64,000 nt of DNA from an uncultured Collinsella sp. (GCA_900545665.1 UQZU01000005.1:1-64000); one strand, 5' to 3'; positions 9,450 to 17,899 are shown, numbered from the stretch's first letter. A program made the numbers and translations. Notes: generated by a model from the sequence alone, not told the origin.

Positions 9450-9488
9450 AAACCACCACAAAGGTGCCTGTCCCCTTTGCGGTGGTTT
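9450..9488. terminator. GGGGACAGG-type palindrome, copy 3, between convergent genes
   Basis: Arms of about 15 bases (AAACCACCACAAAGG / CCTTTGCGGTGGTTT) enclose TGCCTGTCC. It lies between the stop codons of two convergent genes and has A-rich and T-rich flanks, so it can work as a bidirectional terminator. Confidence 0.65.
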
Positions 9489-9495
9489 TAATCGG

Positions 9496-10119
9496 CTAGC
9501 CTTCGAACTGCGCCACCTTGTAGCGGTAGGCGGCGGCGATAACGTCTTTGCAACCCTCGCGACCCAACTTGGCGCGGTTGACGACGATGTCCTTGCCGCT
9601 CGTCATCTTCCATTTTCCGGCGCTGTAGCGCTTATAGAACGCCTCGCGCGCCTTCTGCTGCTGCTTGACCAGCTTGGCGCCCTTCTTTTTGTTGAGGCCG
9701 CGCTTCTTGCGCACGATCTCGACGCGGTCCTCAAAGGGTGCGGTCACCAGCACGGCAATGTGATTGGGGTTGTTGCGCAACAGATAATCGGACAGGCGGC
9801 CTTCGATAATGCAGCTCTCGGTCTCGCCCAGATCCAAAATCACCTGGCTCATCTTTTGGAACAATTTATCCGAGTACGAACGCGCATCGTAGCGGTCGGG
9901 CAGAAACGCCATGTTCTCCACGGCCAGGCGCTCGTCGTAGGCGGCCATCTTGTCGAGCGACTCGCCCGCGCGCAGCGACGCACGCACCAGCAGCTCGTTA
10001 TCGTACAGCGGAATCCCCAACTCGTCGGCAAGCATGCGACCAATCTCGTGGCCCTCGGCGCCAAAGTCGCGCGCGATGGTAATGACCACAGGATTCTTCT
10101 TGTTCTCCAGATTGCTCAT
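9496..10119 (-). CDS. Cytidylate-kinase-like family protein
   Basis: The gene encodes 207 residues; the ATG at 10119 follows AAAGGAA, preferred over an upstream in-frame start at 10164 that would begin inside a hairpin. The N-terminus (VVITIARDFGAEGHEIGRMLADELG) carries a P-loop-like segment of the cytidylate kinase 2 family, followed by IIEGRLSDYLL and an Arg/Lys-rich lid (KKRGLNKKKG). True CMP kinase (Cmk) is a different, larger-family protein, so phosphate transfer to CMP should not be assumed; the substrate is unknown. It lies downstream of the amino-acid transporter permeases, separated by a hairpin at 10136-10166, so it may belong to the end of that transcript. Confidence 0.75.
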   Translation of the reverse strand: MSNLENKKNPVVITIARDFGAEGHEIGRMLADELGIPLYDNELLVRASLRAGESLDKMAAYDERLAVENMAFLPDRYDARSYSDKLFQKMSQVILDLGETESCIIEGRLSDYLLRNNPNHIAVLVTAPFEDRVEIVRKKRGLNKKKGAKLVKQQQKAREAFYKRYSAGKWKMTSGKDIVVNRAKLGREGCKDVIAAAYRYKVAQFEG

Positions 10120-10135
10120 CGCGATTCCTTTCTCT

Positions 10136-10166
10136 ATGTGACAAAGGGGCTGTCCCTTTGCCACAT
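10136..10166. repeat. Short palindrome between the permease gene and the kinase-like gene
   Basis: ATGTGACAAAGGG and CCCTTTGCCACAT pair with one mismatch around a short loop containing GCTGT. It resembles a shortened member of the GGGGACAGG palindrome family. On the minus strand it could be an intra-operon attenuating hairpin. Confidence 0.5.
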
Positions 10167-10167
10167 T

Positions 10168-10806
10168 CTACGCTGCCACCATTCGCCTCTGATATGCGCG
10201 AACCAGCAACGAGATACCAAAGTTGAGCACAAAGTACATCGCAAACACCAGGCCGTAGAGCATAAGCACCTGCGACAGGTCGATCGCGTGGGCCATCACG
10301 ACGTTTGCCGTGTACATGAGCTCGGCCACGTTAATGCCCGAAAGATACGAGCTGTCCTTGATGACAGTCGTGCACTGGCTAAACAGCGCCGGAATGATCG
10401 TCTTAAACGTCTGCGGCAGGATGATGTAGCGCATGGTGGCAAAGAAGCCGAAGCCCTGGCTCTGCGCCGCCTCAAACTGGCCACGCGGAATCGAGTTGAG
10501 ACCGCCGCGCACAATCTCGGCCATAACAGCGCTGGTAAACAGCGTAAAGGCGATGGTCGAAATCACAATGTCCAAACCCTGCACCGTAAAGTAGATAAAC
10601 AGAATCCACAGCAGGTTTGGCGTGCAACGGAACAGCTCGATATAGGCACTCACCAAAATACGGAACGGGCGGGGCGCATAGCTTTTAACGAGCGCCAGCA
10701 CCGTGCCAAAGATGAGCGAGAAAAAGATCGACAGCGCCGAGATCTCGATCGTCTTAACAAAGCCGCCCCAAATGTAGAGCAGGTTGGTCGCGTTGAAGAT
10801 CTCCAT
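10168..10806 (-). CDS. Amino-acid ABC transporter permease (second subunit)
   Basis: A 212-residue inner-membrane protein of the HisM/GlnP family with about five helices. The ATPase-docking EAA loop is clear (IPRGQFEAAQSQGFG, near residue 120). It pairs with the permease encoded just upstream (gap of 3 bases) to form the pore of a polar amino-acid importer with the receptor and ATPase encoded at 11582-13197. The four-gene order ATPase, receptor, permease, permease indicates a heterodimeric permease as in glutamate/aspartate or glutamine systems. The exact substrate cannot be read from sequence. Confidence 0.92.
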   Translation of the reverse strand: MEIFNATNLLYIWGGFVKTIEISALSIFFSLIFGTVLALVKSYAPRPFRILVSAYIELFRCTPNLLWILFIYFTVQGLDIVISTIAFTLFTSAVMAEIVRGGLNSIPRGQFEAAQSQGFGFFATMRYIILPQTFKTIIPALFSQCTTVIKDSSYLSGINVAELMYTANVVMAHAIDLSQVLMLYGLVFAMYFVLNFGISLLVRAYQRRMVAA

Positions 10807-10809
10807 GCG

Positions 10810-11556
10810 CTAGGCCTCCTCTACATTGTCGAGCCCCAGCTCGGCCAGGCTCACGCCGCGCGGACGCTCCTTGGAGCGGCGCTCGAGCCACTGCACCAGC
10901 ATGGCGAGCGGAAAGCAGATGATGAAGTACATAAGGCAGCAGACGATGTATCCCTGCAGGTAACCGTACAGACTCACAAAGTTGTCGGAACGGTACATAA
11001 GGTCACCGCCGGCCACAAGCGCCAGCACCGACGTGTTCTTGACCAAGTTGAGCGCCTGGTTACACAGCGGCGGCAGAATGATCTTGAATGTCTGGGGCAG
11101 CACGATGTACCAGTAGGCCTGCGCACGGGTGAAGCCCTGGCTCTGGGCCGCCTCCATCTGACCGCGCGGAACCGCCTCGATACCAGTGCGGATGACCTCC
11201 GAAATGTAGGCCGCGTGATACAGACCCACGCCCAAGAAGCCCAGCACGAACGGCGCGATGCGCACCGGCTGGTCGGCACCGGTTATGGCCTGCAAAAACT
11301 GCGGACCGGCCATGTACATAAAGAGCACCTGCACGGGCAGCGGGGTGTTCTGGTAAAACTCCACGTACACGCGGCTTATGGCGCGCAGCACGCGCGAGCG
11401 AGTGGTAGAGAACACGCCCAGCAGCGTGCCCAGCACCAGCGACAGCAGCAGACCGGCAACGACCACTTGCAGCGTCACGCCAAAGCCCTCCCAGAAGGGC
11501 CCCATGTTTTGAAATGTCGTCGACCAACGGTCGGCGTCAAATAATCCTTCGAGCAT
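10810..11556 (-). CDS. Amino-acid ABC transporter permease (first subunit)
   Basis: A 248-residue permease of the HisM/GltJ family. The ATG at 11556 (MLEGLFDAD) has AAGGAAGGAA just upstream and is preferred over a start at 11589, which would overlap the receptor gene's stop. It has about five to six transmembrane helices and the EAA loop VPRGQMEAAQSQGF. The C-terminal tail is charged (ERRSKERPRG). It partners with the following permease. The spacing of 3 bases to the next gene and 25 bases from the receptor gene supports one operon. Confidence 0.92.
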   Translation of the reverse strand: MLEGLFDADRWSTTFQNMGPFWEGFGVTLQVVVAGLLLSLVLGTLLGVFSTTRSRVLRAISRVYVEFYQNTPLPVQVLFMYMAGPQFLQAITGADQPVRIAPFVLGFLGVGLYHAAYISEVIRTGIEAVPRGQMEAAQSQGFTRAQAYWYIVLPQTFKIILPPLCNQALNLVKNTSVLALVAGGDLMYRSDNFVSLYGYLQGYIVCCLMYFIICFPLAMLVQWLERRSKERPRGVSLAELGLDNVEEA

Positions 11557-11581
11557 TTGATTCCTTCCTTGGACGATACGC

Positions 11582-12460
11582 CTATACAAGACCCCAGGTC
11601 TTGACCTCTTGGTCGAGCCAGCCGTCGGCCAGGCGATCGCAAATCACCTGATCGACCACGGCCGAAAGGTCGCAGCCCTTCTTGGTCGCCACGCCGTAGC
11701 CCTGCTCGCCAAACTTGACCTCGGGCTGCAGCAGCTCAACGGTCTCGTTCATGTAACCGGCCAGCGTGGAGCGGTCCATGGCAAAGACGTCGATATTGCC
11801 GGCGTCGAGCGAACTCTTGATGATGGGGTAGCCGCTAAAGGCCCTAAACTCGGGCTTGCAGCTAAAGCCGTTGTCCTTGATCATCTGCTCAATCAGGCTC
11901 TGCGTGGTAGCACCCTGGCTCACGCCGATGACCTTGCCGTCCAGGTCCTCAATCGAGGTAAAGCCCGAACGCTTCTTGACCATGAGCCCCACGTAGTCGG
12001 TGCGGTACGGCGTCGAGAAATCCCAGCTCTTCTTGCGCTCGTCGGTGATGGTGTAGGTCGCCGCGACCACGTCGAGTTGGCCGTTATCGATCAGCGGGCC
12101 GCGTGTCTTGGGCGTTACGTCGGTAAACTCGACAAGCTCCTGGGCGCGGGCCTCCTTGTAGCTCACGCCAAAGACGGCAGCGGCGATCTGGTAGCACAAA
12201 TCGACTTCCATGCCCTCAAAGCGGCCCTTGGCGGTGTCGTAATAGCCATAGCCGGGAACGTCCTTCTTAACGCCGGCATTCAGATGGCCACGCGACTTGA
12301 TGGCCGCAAGCTTGGACCCCTTGTCGGAACCCTCGCCGCCGGCGGAGTTGCCGCAACCGGTAAGCGCGGTCCCCGTCAGCGCGAGCATGCCGGCGCCCGC
12401 CAGCTGCAAAAAGTGGCGGCGCGACACGGCCGCCCTCGTCATATCCGTCATGTCCATCAC
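11582..12460 (-). CDS. Polar amino-acid-binding lipoprotein with Tat signal
   Basis: A 292-residue solute-binding protein (SBP family 3). The N-terminus combines a twin-arginine motif (SRRHFLQLAG) with a lipobox (LTGC, Cys at about residue 36), so it is probably exported folded and lipid-anchored. The mature part has typical family-3 blocks: LNAGVKKDVPGYGYYD, GMEVDLCYQIAAAVFG, DVVAATYTITDERKKSWDFSTPY, and GVSQGATTQSLIEQ. The last resembles glutamate/aspartate or glutamine receptors, but the ligand is uncertain. It begins 5 bases after the ATPase gene's stop, with nearby alternative starts at 12457 and 12451, and is probably translationally coupled. Confidence 0.9.
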   Translation of the reverse strand: MMDMTDMTRAAVSRRHFLQLAGAGMLALTGTALTGCGNSAGGEGSDKGSKLAAIKSRGHLNAGVKKDVPGYGYYDTAKGRFEGMEVDLCYQIAAAVFGVSYKEARAQELVEFTDVTPKTRGPLIDNGQLDVVAATYTITDERKKSWDFSTPYRTDYVGLMVKKRSGFTSIEDLDGKVIGVSQGATTQSLIEQMIKDNGFSCKPEFRAFSGYPIIKSSLDAGNIDVFAMDRSTLAGYMNETVELLQPEVKFGEQGYGVATKKGCDLSAVVDQVICDRLADGWLDQEVKTWGLV

Positions 12461-12465
12461 CGCGC

Positions 12466-13197
12466 CTAGTGCAGAATCTTGGACAGGAACTCGCGGCAGC
12501 GCGGGTTCTCGGGGTTATCGAAGAAGTGCTCGGGCGTGCCCTCCTCCAGAATGCGGCCGTCCTCCATAAAGATGACGCGGTCGGCCACCTGACGCGCAAA
12601 ACCCATCTCGTGCGTCACGCAGATCATGGTGATGTCCTCCTGCGCGAGCTCAATCATAACGTCCAGAACCTCCTGGACCATCTCGGGGTCGAGCGCCGAG
12701 GTCGGCTCGTCAAACAGGATGATGGGCTGCTTGGTGCACAGGGCACGGGCGATGGCGATGCGCTGCTGCTGACCACCCGAGAGATTCTGCGGATACTCGC
12801 CGGCCTTATGTGCCATGCCGACGCGCTTGAGCGCAGCGATGGCGATCTCGGTCGCCTCCTCCTTGCTCTTCTTTTGCAGTTTGATGGGCGCGAGCGTCAG
12901 GTTGCCCAGCACCGTCATGTTGGGATACAGGTTGAACTGCTGAAACACCATGGAACTATACTTGCGAGCCATCTCCAGGTGATTCTTTTTGGTGAGCGGC
13001 GTACCGTCGATGACAACCTCGCCCGACGTGGGCTCCTCCAGATAATCGACGCAACGGATGAGCGTCGATTTACCCGAGCCGGAAGGCCCGATCATTACGA
13101 GCTTCTCGCCACGTTTGACGGTGAGGTTGATATCTTTGAGCACATGCAGGTCGCCAAAGTACTTGTTGAGATGCTTGATCTCGATCATGTCTGCCAT
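12466..13197 (-). CDS. Polar amino-acid ABC transporter ATPase
   Basis: A 243-residue ATPase of the GlnQ/HisP family. It has Walker A GPSGSGKST (about residue 38), the Q-loop FQQFNLYPNMT, the signature LSGGQQQR, Walker B IILFDEPTSALD and the switch His in CVTHEMGFA. It is first in the four-gene importer operon. An AAGGGA site lies 5 bases before the ATG. A possible -10 (TACAAT, complement of 13233-13238) lies about 36 bases upstream without a convincing -35. It energises uptake through the two permeases. Confidence 0.93.
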   Translation of the reverse strand: MADMIEIKHLNKYFGDLHVLKDINLTVKRGEKLVMIGPSGSGKSTLIRCVDYLEEPTSGEVVIDGTPLTKKNHLEMARKYSSMVFQQFNLYPNMTVLGNLTLAPIKLQKKSKEEATEIAIAALKRVGMAHKAGEYPQNLSGGQQQRIAIARALCTKQPIILFDEPTSALDPEMVQEVLDVMIELAQEDITMICVTHEMGFARQVADRVIFMEDGRILEEGTPEHFFDNPENPRCREFLSKILH

Positions 13198-13301
13198 GAA
13201 TGTCCCTTCCCTGCGTTTACACGAGTTGAACTATTGTACGGAAAGAACCACGTTTCCGCAGCCCACACTACATTCCCGTAAAGAACCCGCAACCTTCCAC
13301 C

Positions 13302-13373
13302 CACTCATTGGGGACAGACTTAAATGAGTACCTGCTCATTGGGCACTCATTTAAGCCTGTCCCCAATGAGTGC
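13302..13373. repeat. Large palindrome with TTGGGGACAG arms
   Basis: The outer arms CACTCATTGGGGACA and TGTCCCCAATGAGTG, with inner CTTAAATGAGT / ACTCATTTAAG, form a nearly perfect hairpin upstream of the ATPase gene and downstream of yqeY. It is related by the GGGGACAG core to other intergenic palindromes in this window. Confidence 0.65.
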
Positions 13374-13388
13374 CCAGCCCAGCAAAAA

Positions 13389-13415
13389 GGGGCGCGACCA
13401 TGACGGCCACGCCCC
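13389..13415 (-). terminator. Terminator after yqeY
   Basis: On the minus strand a GGGGCG/CGCCCC stem with an inner GGCC-containing loop is followed by TTTTT (complement of 13384-13388). It lies 30 bases beyond the yqeY stop. Confidence 0.7.
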
Positions 13416-13444
13416 CTCAGCCTCAACTGTGTGCCACTCGGCCC

Positions 13445-13888
13445 CTACGCGAGGCGGGCTCCGACGATCTTTGCTGCGGCCGGCTTATCGAAGTTGCCAC
13501 CGGTGGCCTTGCCGAGTGCACCCATAACCTGGCCCATCTGCTTCTTGGACGTGGCGCCCAGCTCGGCGATAACCTGCTCGATCAGGGCCTCGAGCTCCTC
13601 GCCCGAAACCTGCGCGGGCAGCAGGCTCTCCAGAATCTTGACCTGCTCGGTCAGGTTGTCGGTACGCTCTTGGTCGGTGCCGGCCTTGATGGACATCTCC
13701 AGCGTCTCGCTCGTCTGCTTGATCAGACGCTTGATCATGCTGTTGACGTCTTCCTCGGTCACATCGCGGCGCTCGTTGACCTCGATATTCTTCACCTCGG
13801 CCTTGACCTGGCGAATGATGGACAGGCGGACCTTGTCCTTGGCCTTCATGGCGGCGATCATTTCCTTCTGCAGCTCTTCGTTGGTCAT
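13445..13888 (-). CDS. yqeY: GatB/YqeY domain protein
   Basis: A 147-residue YqeY family protein. The ATG at 13888 has GAGAGGA 8 bases upstream; a TTG two codons earlier is less likely. It is almost entirely the helical YqeY domain (KAKDKVRLSIIRQVKAEVKN; LPAQVSGEELEALIEQVI; MGQVMGALGKA), which resembles the tRNA-binding C-terminal region of GatB. Its role is not established, though a link with tRNA or amidotransferase function is often suggested. It follows the foldase gene with a 54-base gap and is followed by a terminator, so both are probably co-transcribed. Confidence 0.92.
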   Translation of the reverse strand: MTNEELQKEMIAAMKAKDKVRLSIIRQVKAEVKNIEVNERRDVTEEDVNSMIKRLIKQTSETLEMSIKAGTDQERTDNLTEQVKILESLLPAQVSGEELEALIEQVIAELGATSKKQMGQVMGALGKATGGNFDKPAAAKIVGARLA

Positions 13889-13942
13889 CTGCAAATCCTC
13901 TCTAATTGCGTGGGCGGCACTCGCGCGAGCACCGCCCCATGA

Positions 13943-15163
13943 TTACTCAGTCGTCGACGAATCGTCGGTCGAGCTCTTGGTGACGCCCTTCAGGCTCACG
14001 TTATAGGGTACGTCCTTGGGCATGGGGTTGACGGTAATGTCGGCGTCCTTCTTGTACTGCTCCAGCCACTCGCTGTACGCGGTGCTGGCCGCCTGCGTCT
14101 TCACCACGTTGGAGACATACTTCTTGATGGCCTTGGGCACCTGGTTGATGTCATCGACCTGATTATCGACATGGAAGTAGTCGGTGCACTTGATGATGTG
14201 GTAGCCATAGGTCGACTCGACGACGTCGCTCACATCGCCCTTGTTGAGCCCCTCGAGCGCCGCCTGGTAGCTGTCGACGAAGGTGGTGAGCTTATCCCAG
14301 CCCACATCGCCCTTCTTCTCCTTGGAACCGGTGTCCTCGGAGTACTGCTCAACGGCGTCCTCAAAGCTCAGCTCACCGGAGTTGATCTTGTCCAGGCACT
14401 CCTGCGCCTTGGCCTTGGCGGCAGCCTTGTCCTCGTCGGAAGCATCGGAATCAGCCTTGATCAGGATGTTCGACGAGCGGCGAGCATCGTTGTAGTTAGA
14501 CAGGTTCTCGTTGATGTAATCGACGATCTCGCTGTCCTTGGGCTTGCTTGTGGGCGCTACCGCATCCTTGAGTTTCTGCTGCGCCAGACTCTCCTTGAGC
14601 GAATCCTTGTAGGTGTCCTCGGTATAGCCGTAGGTCTTGAGGGTCTTCTTAAAGGCCTTGGCACCGCCCGCGCTCTTGCACGCGTCCTTCCAAGCCTTCT
14701 CGACCTCCTCATCCGACACCGTCACGCCGTTCTCCTTCTGTGCCTGCTGAAGCAGAATCTGCTGCGTGTAGGAGTCGATGAGTTGCTTGCGGTACTTCTT
14801 GGGCGTGAGGTCGTTGTCGACCAGATACTGCGCCCAGTCCTTGTCCTTGGTGTAGCCGTAGGACGTGCGCATGCTCATGATCTGCTTGGTCACGGTGTCC
14901 TCGGTGAGGTTGGTGCCGTTGATAGTAGCAGCAACACCGCCGGTCAGCTTGTAGCCCGAGGTGTCCTCAGCCCGCGACATAAGGCCGGAGCACGCCATCG
15001 CCGAGACGGAAAGCAGCATCGCCAGCACGCCGATGACCACCAGGACGATCTTGACGGTCTTAGACACGTACGTCTTGCGCTGCTTCTTGCGAGAGCTGGA
15101 GGCAGCGCGAGCCTGCTGCTCGGGCGTCGGCGCGGCCTCGGAGTTCTTTTTCTTATTTGCCAT
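13943..15163 (-). CDS. Membrane-anchored PpiC/SurA-type peptidyl-prolyl isomerase (PrsA-like)
   Basis: The gene encodes 406 residues; the ATG at 15163 has GAAAGG 7 bases upstream, whereas a frame to 15262 has no site. A basic cytoplasmic N-terminus (about 37 residues, Lys/Arg-rich) precedes one transmembrane segment (VKIVLVVIGVLAMLLSVSAM). A SurA N-terminal-like helical domain follows, then a PpiC rotamase domain at about residues 250-350 (SSNILIKAD, LSFEDAVEQYSED, GDVGWDKL, GYHIIKCTDY). AMAC near the helix end is not a convincing lipobox, so the helix probably anchors the protein. Such foldases help secreted proteins fold outside the membrane, fitting the surface proteins encoded nearby. Confidence 0.88.
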   Translation of the reverse strand: MANKKKNSEAAPTPEQQARAASSSRKKQRKTYVSKTVKIVLVVIGVLAMLLSVSAMACSGLMSRAEDTSGYKLTGGVAATINGTNLTEDTVTKQIMSMRTSYGYTKDKDWAQYLVDNDLTPKKYRKQLIDSYTQQILLQQAQKENGVTVSDEEVEKAWKDACKSAGGAKAFKKTLKTYGYTEDTYKDSLKESLAQQKLKDAVAPTSKPKDSEIVDYINENLSNYNDARRSSNILIKADSDASDEDKAAAKAKAQECLDKINSGELSFEDAVEQYSEDTGSKEKKGDVGWDKLTTFVDSYQAALEGLNKGDVSDVVESTYGYHIIKCTDYFHVDNQVDDINQVPKAIKKYVSNVVKTQAASTAYSEWLEQYKKDADITVNPMPKDVPYNVSLKGVTKSSTDDSSTTE

Positions 15164-15254
15164 AGTCGGCCTTTCGCATAACGAATCGAACAAACGCCAT
15201 TGTGTCACAACGCGGCCCCCGCGGCACGCTTGGTACATTGGGGGCAGGTTAATC

Positions 15255-15378
15255 TGCACCATTTTGGTGCAAAGGGGGCAGATGCGGCACTTGGCAGTTG
15301 GGGACGTTCTTTATGTGCCGGCAGTTAGGGACAGTCCCCCAAGTGCCGACAGAAAAGGAACGTCCCCCAAGTGCCGAC
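15255..15378. repeat. Nested palindromes upstream of the foldase gene
   Basis: A small hairpin (GCACCATTTTGGTGC) is followed by a large imperfect one with CGGCACTTGG and CCAAGTGCCG arms. GGGGACGTTCT and its complement GGAACGTCCCC are nested inside. It shares the GGGGAC core with other intergenic elements of the window. No coding potential is seen. Confidence 0.6.
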
Positions 15379-15389
15379 TCAGCCCCACC

Positions 15390-15854
15390 TTAGAAGTGGC
15401 GGCGGATGGCGTCGACCATACCCTGGGGCGTGGTCTGGCCGAGCACGTCGGCTGCGGCATCGGCGCCCATAAAGATGTTCATGAGCGCTTGCAGGGCCTC
15501 GACTTGGCCGCCCGGCTCGGCAATGCCCAGATTAATGACGATCTGCGCCGGCACCGGAGCGCCCATGCCAGCCATAGCGTTAAATGTCACGGGCGCGGCG
15601 GGCTTCACCACCGCGATATAGGGCTTGGCCACAAACCCCGGGTCGGTGTGCGGGATAGCGATGTTGGCCGCCGGCATGGCAAGGCCCGTGGGATAGGCAT
15701 CTTCACGCGTGCGGACGGCGTCGAGCCAACCGGATGCAATGTAGCCACGTGGTGCAAGCTCGCCCTCAAGCCGCGCGAACACCTCATCCGGCGTCGCACA
15801 CTCCCAATCAAAAAACACCAGCTCAGGCGTAAACAGCGCTTCGTTATCCGCCAT
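15390..15854 (-). CDS. Orphan PTS EIIA protein (fructose/galactitol type)
   Basis: A 154-residue type-2 PTS EIIA domain with the phosphorylatable His in NIAIPHTDP (about residue 69), most like GatA/FruA IIA proteins. The start has AGAGAGGTGAG upstream. No EIIB or EIIC gene is adjacent, so it either serves a permease encoded elsewhere or acts as a phosphorylation-dependent regulator; the sequence cannot decide. The gene stands alone between palindrome-rich gaps. The His and surrounding fold look intact. Confidence 0.85.
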   Translation of the reverse strand: MADNEALFTPELVFFDWECATPDEVFARLEGELAPRGYIASGWLDAVRTREDAYPTGLAMPAANIAIPHTDPGFVAKPYIAVVKPAAPVTFNAMAGMGAPVPAQIVINLGIAEPGGQVEALQALMNIFMGADAAADVLGQTTPQGMVDAIRRHF

Positions 15855-15868
15855 GCGCTCACCTCTCT

Positions 15869-15927
15869 CTCACCTAGCCATCGGGGACGTTCTTAAATGA
15901 CTAGTCGTTAAAGAACGTCGCAGGTGA
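15869..15927. repeat. Imperfect palindrome just upstream of the PTS EIIA gene
   Basis: TCACCT..GACGTTCTT..ATGACT pairs with AGTCGTTAAAGAACGTC..AGGTGA. It includes GGGGACG, linking it to the palindrome at 15255-15378. It abuts the ribosome-binding region of the EIIA gene. Confidence 0.55.
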
Positions 15928-15940
15928 CTACCCAAAACAA

Positions 15941-15978
15941 AGGGTGGCCACGTGCGCCTTGGCGCCAATGACCACCCT
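15941..15978 (-). terminator. Terminator after purN
   Basis: On the minus strand, AGGGTGG/CCACCCT arms with an inner GGCGCCAAGGCGC hairpin are followed by TTGTTTTGGG. It lies 31 bases past the purN stop. Confidence 0.65.
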
Positions 15979-16008
15979 GACTACTCGGCTAAATTGTACT
16001 GTGCGCCG

Positions 16009-16710
16009 CTAGCCGCGAGGCGCGTCAATTGCGACCTTGCCGCTCTCCAGCACGTGGACGCGGCCGTCGGCGAGCATTTGCACGACCTCGGGATACAGCA
16101 CGTGCTCAATCGCGTGGATGTGTTCCTCGAGCGTGTCGACATCCCAGCCCTCCTCAACAGCCAGCGCACGCTGGGCGATGATGGGACCGTTGTCGTAGAT
16201 CTCGTTGGCAAAATGCACGGTCACGCCAGTTACCTTGACGCCGCGCGCAAAGGCATCGTCGATCGCATGCGCGCCGCTAAAGCTCGGCAGCAGTGCCGGA
16301 TGCAAGTTGACCACGCGGTTGGGAAACGCCGCCAGCAGCGGCGTGTGCACCATGCGCATGTAACCGGCCATGACCACATATTCGCAGCCGCGCTCGAGCA
16401 GCTCGTGCGCGATGATCTCGTCGGCGGCGATGGGGTCGGCGTAGACATCCTTGGACAGCGTAAGCGTCTGGATGCCCGCGCGCTCAGCGCGCTGCAAACC
16501 CTTAGCCGAAGGACGGCTCGACACCACAAGCTCAATCGAAGCGTTGAGTTTGCCGGCAGCGATCAGATCGATCAGCGCCTGCAGGTTGGTACCCGAACCG
16601 CTGATGAGCACACCGATCTTGAGCGGCTCGGCCGTATCGGTACCGGTCGGACGGGTATAGGGCACAAAATCCAGGCCCTCAGCAGCAGTCATCTGCTCGT
16701 TAGCGCTCAT
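16009..16710 (-). CDS. purN: Phosphoribosylglycinamide formyltransferase
   Basis: A 233-residue folate-dependent GAR transformylase, purine step 3. The formyltransferase core starts at about residue 30 (KIGVLISGSGTNLQALID). The catalytic set is visible: Asn in NLHPALLPSFSGAHAIDDA, the following His, and Asp in IYDNGPI. An extra N-terminal segment of about 28 residues precedes the domain; the start is kept because it overlaps the end of purM by 11 bases, typical of translational coupling. The purM-purN pair is probably terminated at 15941-15978. Confidence 0.95.
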   Translation of the reverse strand: MSANEQMTAAEGLDFVPYTRPTGTDTAEPLKIGVLISGSGTNLQALIDLIAAGKLNASIELVVSSRPSAKGLQRAERAGIQTLTLSKDVYADPIAADEIIAHELLERGCEYVVMAGYMRMVHTPLLAAFPNRVVNLHPALLPSFSGAHAIDDAFARGVKVTGVTVHFANEIYDNGPIIAQRALAVEEGWDVDTLEEHIHAIEHVLYPEVVQMLADGRVHVLESGKVAIDAPRG

Positions 16711-17803
16711 CGGAGTACACGACCTTACCGGAGCCCTCGACGCACTCGCCCACGCGGAACGGCTTCTCGCCCAGCGCGACCAGGGCCTCGGTCACGGCAG
16801 CCTCGTCCTCGGGGGCGACGATCAGGCACAGGCCAACGCCCATGTTGAAGGTCTTGCATGCCTCGTTGGGCGCGAGCTCGGCCTGGCGCGACACGTAGGT
16901 GATGACGGGCGGAACGTCCCAACCCATCTCGGCGCCGTTGCGGGTGACCACGGCGTCGACGTCGTCGGCAAGCGCGCGGTTGAGGTTCTCGGTAATACCG
17001 CCGCCAGTGATGTGGGCGATAGCGTGCACGTTGGCGCCACCGCGCAGCAGCTCCAGAATCGGCTTGACATAGATGCGCGTGGGGGCCAACAGGGCGTCTG
17101 CCAGCGATACGCCGCCGAGTTCCTCGAGCGGACGGCTCAGCTCCTCGGCCTTAGCGGCGGCCTCGGGCGTGCCCGGCTTAATACCGTCGACGCCGATGAC
17201 CTTGCGCACGAGCGAGTAGCCGTTGGAGTGCACGCCGGTGGAAGGCAAGCCAAGGATCACGTCGCCGGGGCGGACGTTCGCGGGGTCGAGCATCTTGGGA
17301 CGGTCGACGACGCCCACGGTAAATCCGGCAAGGTCGTAGTCGGCAGGAGCCATGACGCCGGGGTGCTCGGCCATCTCGCCGCCCACGAGCGCGCAGCCCG
17401 AGAGCTTGCAGCCGTCGGCCACACCCTTGATGATCTTTGCCATGTGCTCGGCCTCGATGTGACCGATGGCAACGTAGTCCAGGAAGAACAGCGGCTCGGC
17501 GCCCGAAGCCAAAATGTCGTTGACGCACATAGCAACCAGGTCCTGGCCCACCGTCTCGTGACGGTCCATAATCTGGGCGAGCACGAGCTTGGTGCCCACG
17601 CCGTCGGTACCGCTAATCAGAATCGGGTCTTCCATATCCTTAAGCGCGGCGGCCGAGAACAGACCACCGAAGCCGCCGATGCCGCCGATAACCTCGGGGC
17701 GATTGGTGTCCTTAACCATCTGCTTAATCGCGTCGACGGCACGGCCGCCCTCGGCGGTATCGACGCCGGCATCCTCATACGTCACATGCTTGCTGTCGCT
17801 CAT
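16700..17803 (-). CDS. purM: Phosphoribosylformylglycinamidine cyclo-ligase (AIR synthetase)
   Basis: A 367-residue AIR synthetase, purine step 5, an ATP-dependent cyclase. Recognisable blocks are GGFGGLFSAAAL, DGVGTKLVLAQ, AMCVNDILASGAEPLFFLDY, GCALVGGEMAEHPG and ITGGGITENLNR. GAAAGGAAGG lies upstream of the ATG. It overlaps purN by 11 bases. The 157-base gap from purF holds a GC hairpin but no gene, so purF and purM may or may not share a transcript. Confidence 0.96.
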   Translation of the reverse strand: MSDSKHVTYEDAGVDTAEGGRAVDAIKQMVKDTNRPEVIGGIGGFGGLFSAAALKDMEDPILISGTDGVGTKLVLAQIMDRHETVGQDLVAMCVNDILASGAEPLFFLDYVAIGHIEAEHMAKIIKGVADGCKLSGCALVGGEMAEHPGVMAPADYDLAGFTVGVVDRPKMLDPANVRPGDVILGLPSTGVHSNGYSLVRKVIGVDGIKPGTPEAAAKAEELSRPLEELGGVSLADALLAPTRIYVKPILELLRGGANVHAIAHITGGGITENLNRALADDVDAVVTRNGAEMGWDVPPVITYVSRQAELAPNEACKTFNMGVGLCLIVAPEDEAAVTEALVALGEKPFRVGECVEGSGKVVYSDER

Positions 17804-17872
17804 CTGAGCCTTCCTTTCCCACTACCGTGGCGCCGCGCGGGCGCCAAACGGTGCTCATAGTTGCGTTCATTT

Positions 17873-17899
17873 CGGCGCGCGCCATAACAACGCGCGCCG
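17873..17899. terminator. GC-rich hairpin between purF and purM
   Basis: CGGCGCGCG and CGCGCGCCG arms are separated by about 9 bases. There is no T-run on the minus strand, so it may be an attenuating or mRNA-stabilising hairpin rather than a classical terminator. Confidence 0.4.

Noticed and set aside
9760..11544. 594-codon plus-strand frame across the kinase-like and permease genes
   Set aside because: It runs antisense through two clear genes on the other strand, has an unnatural His/Arg/Gln-rich composition and no ribosome-binding site.
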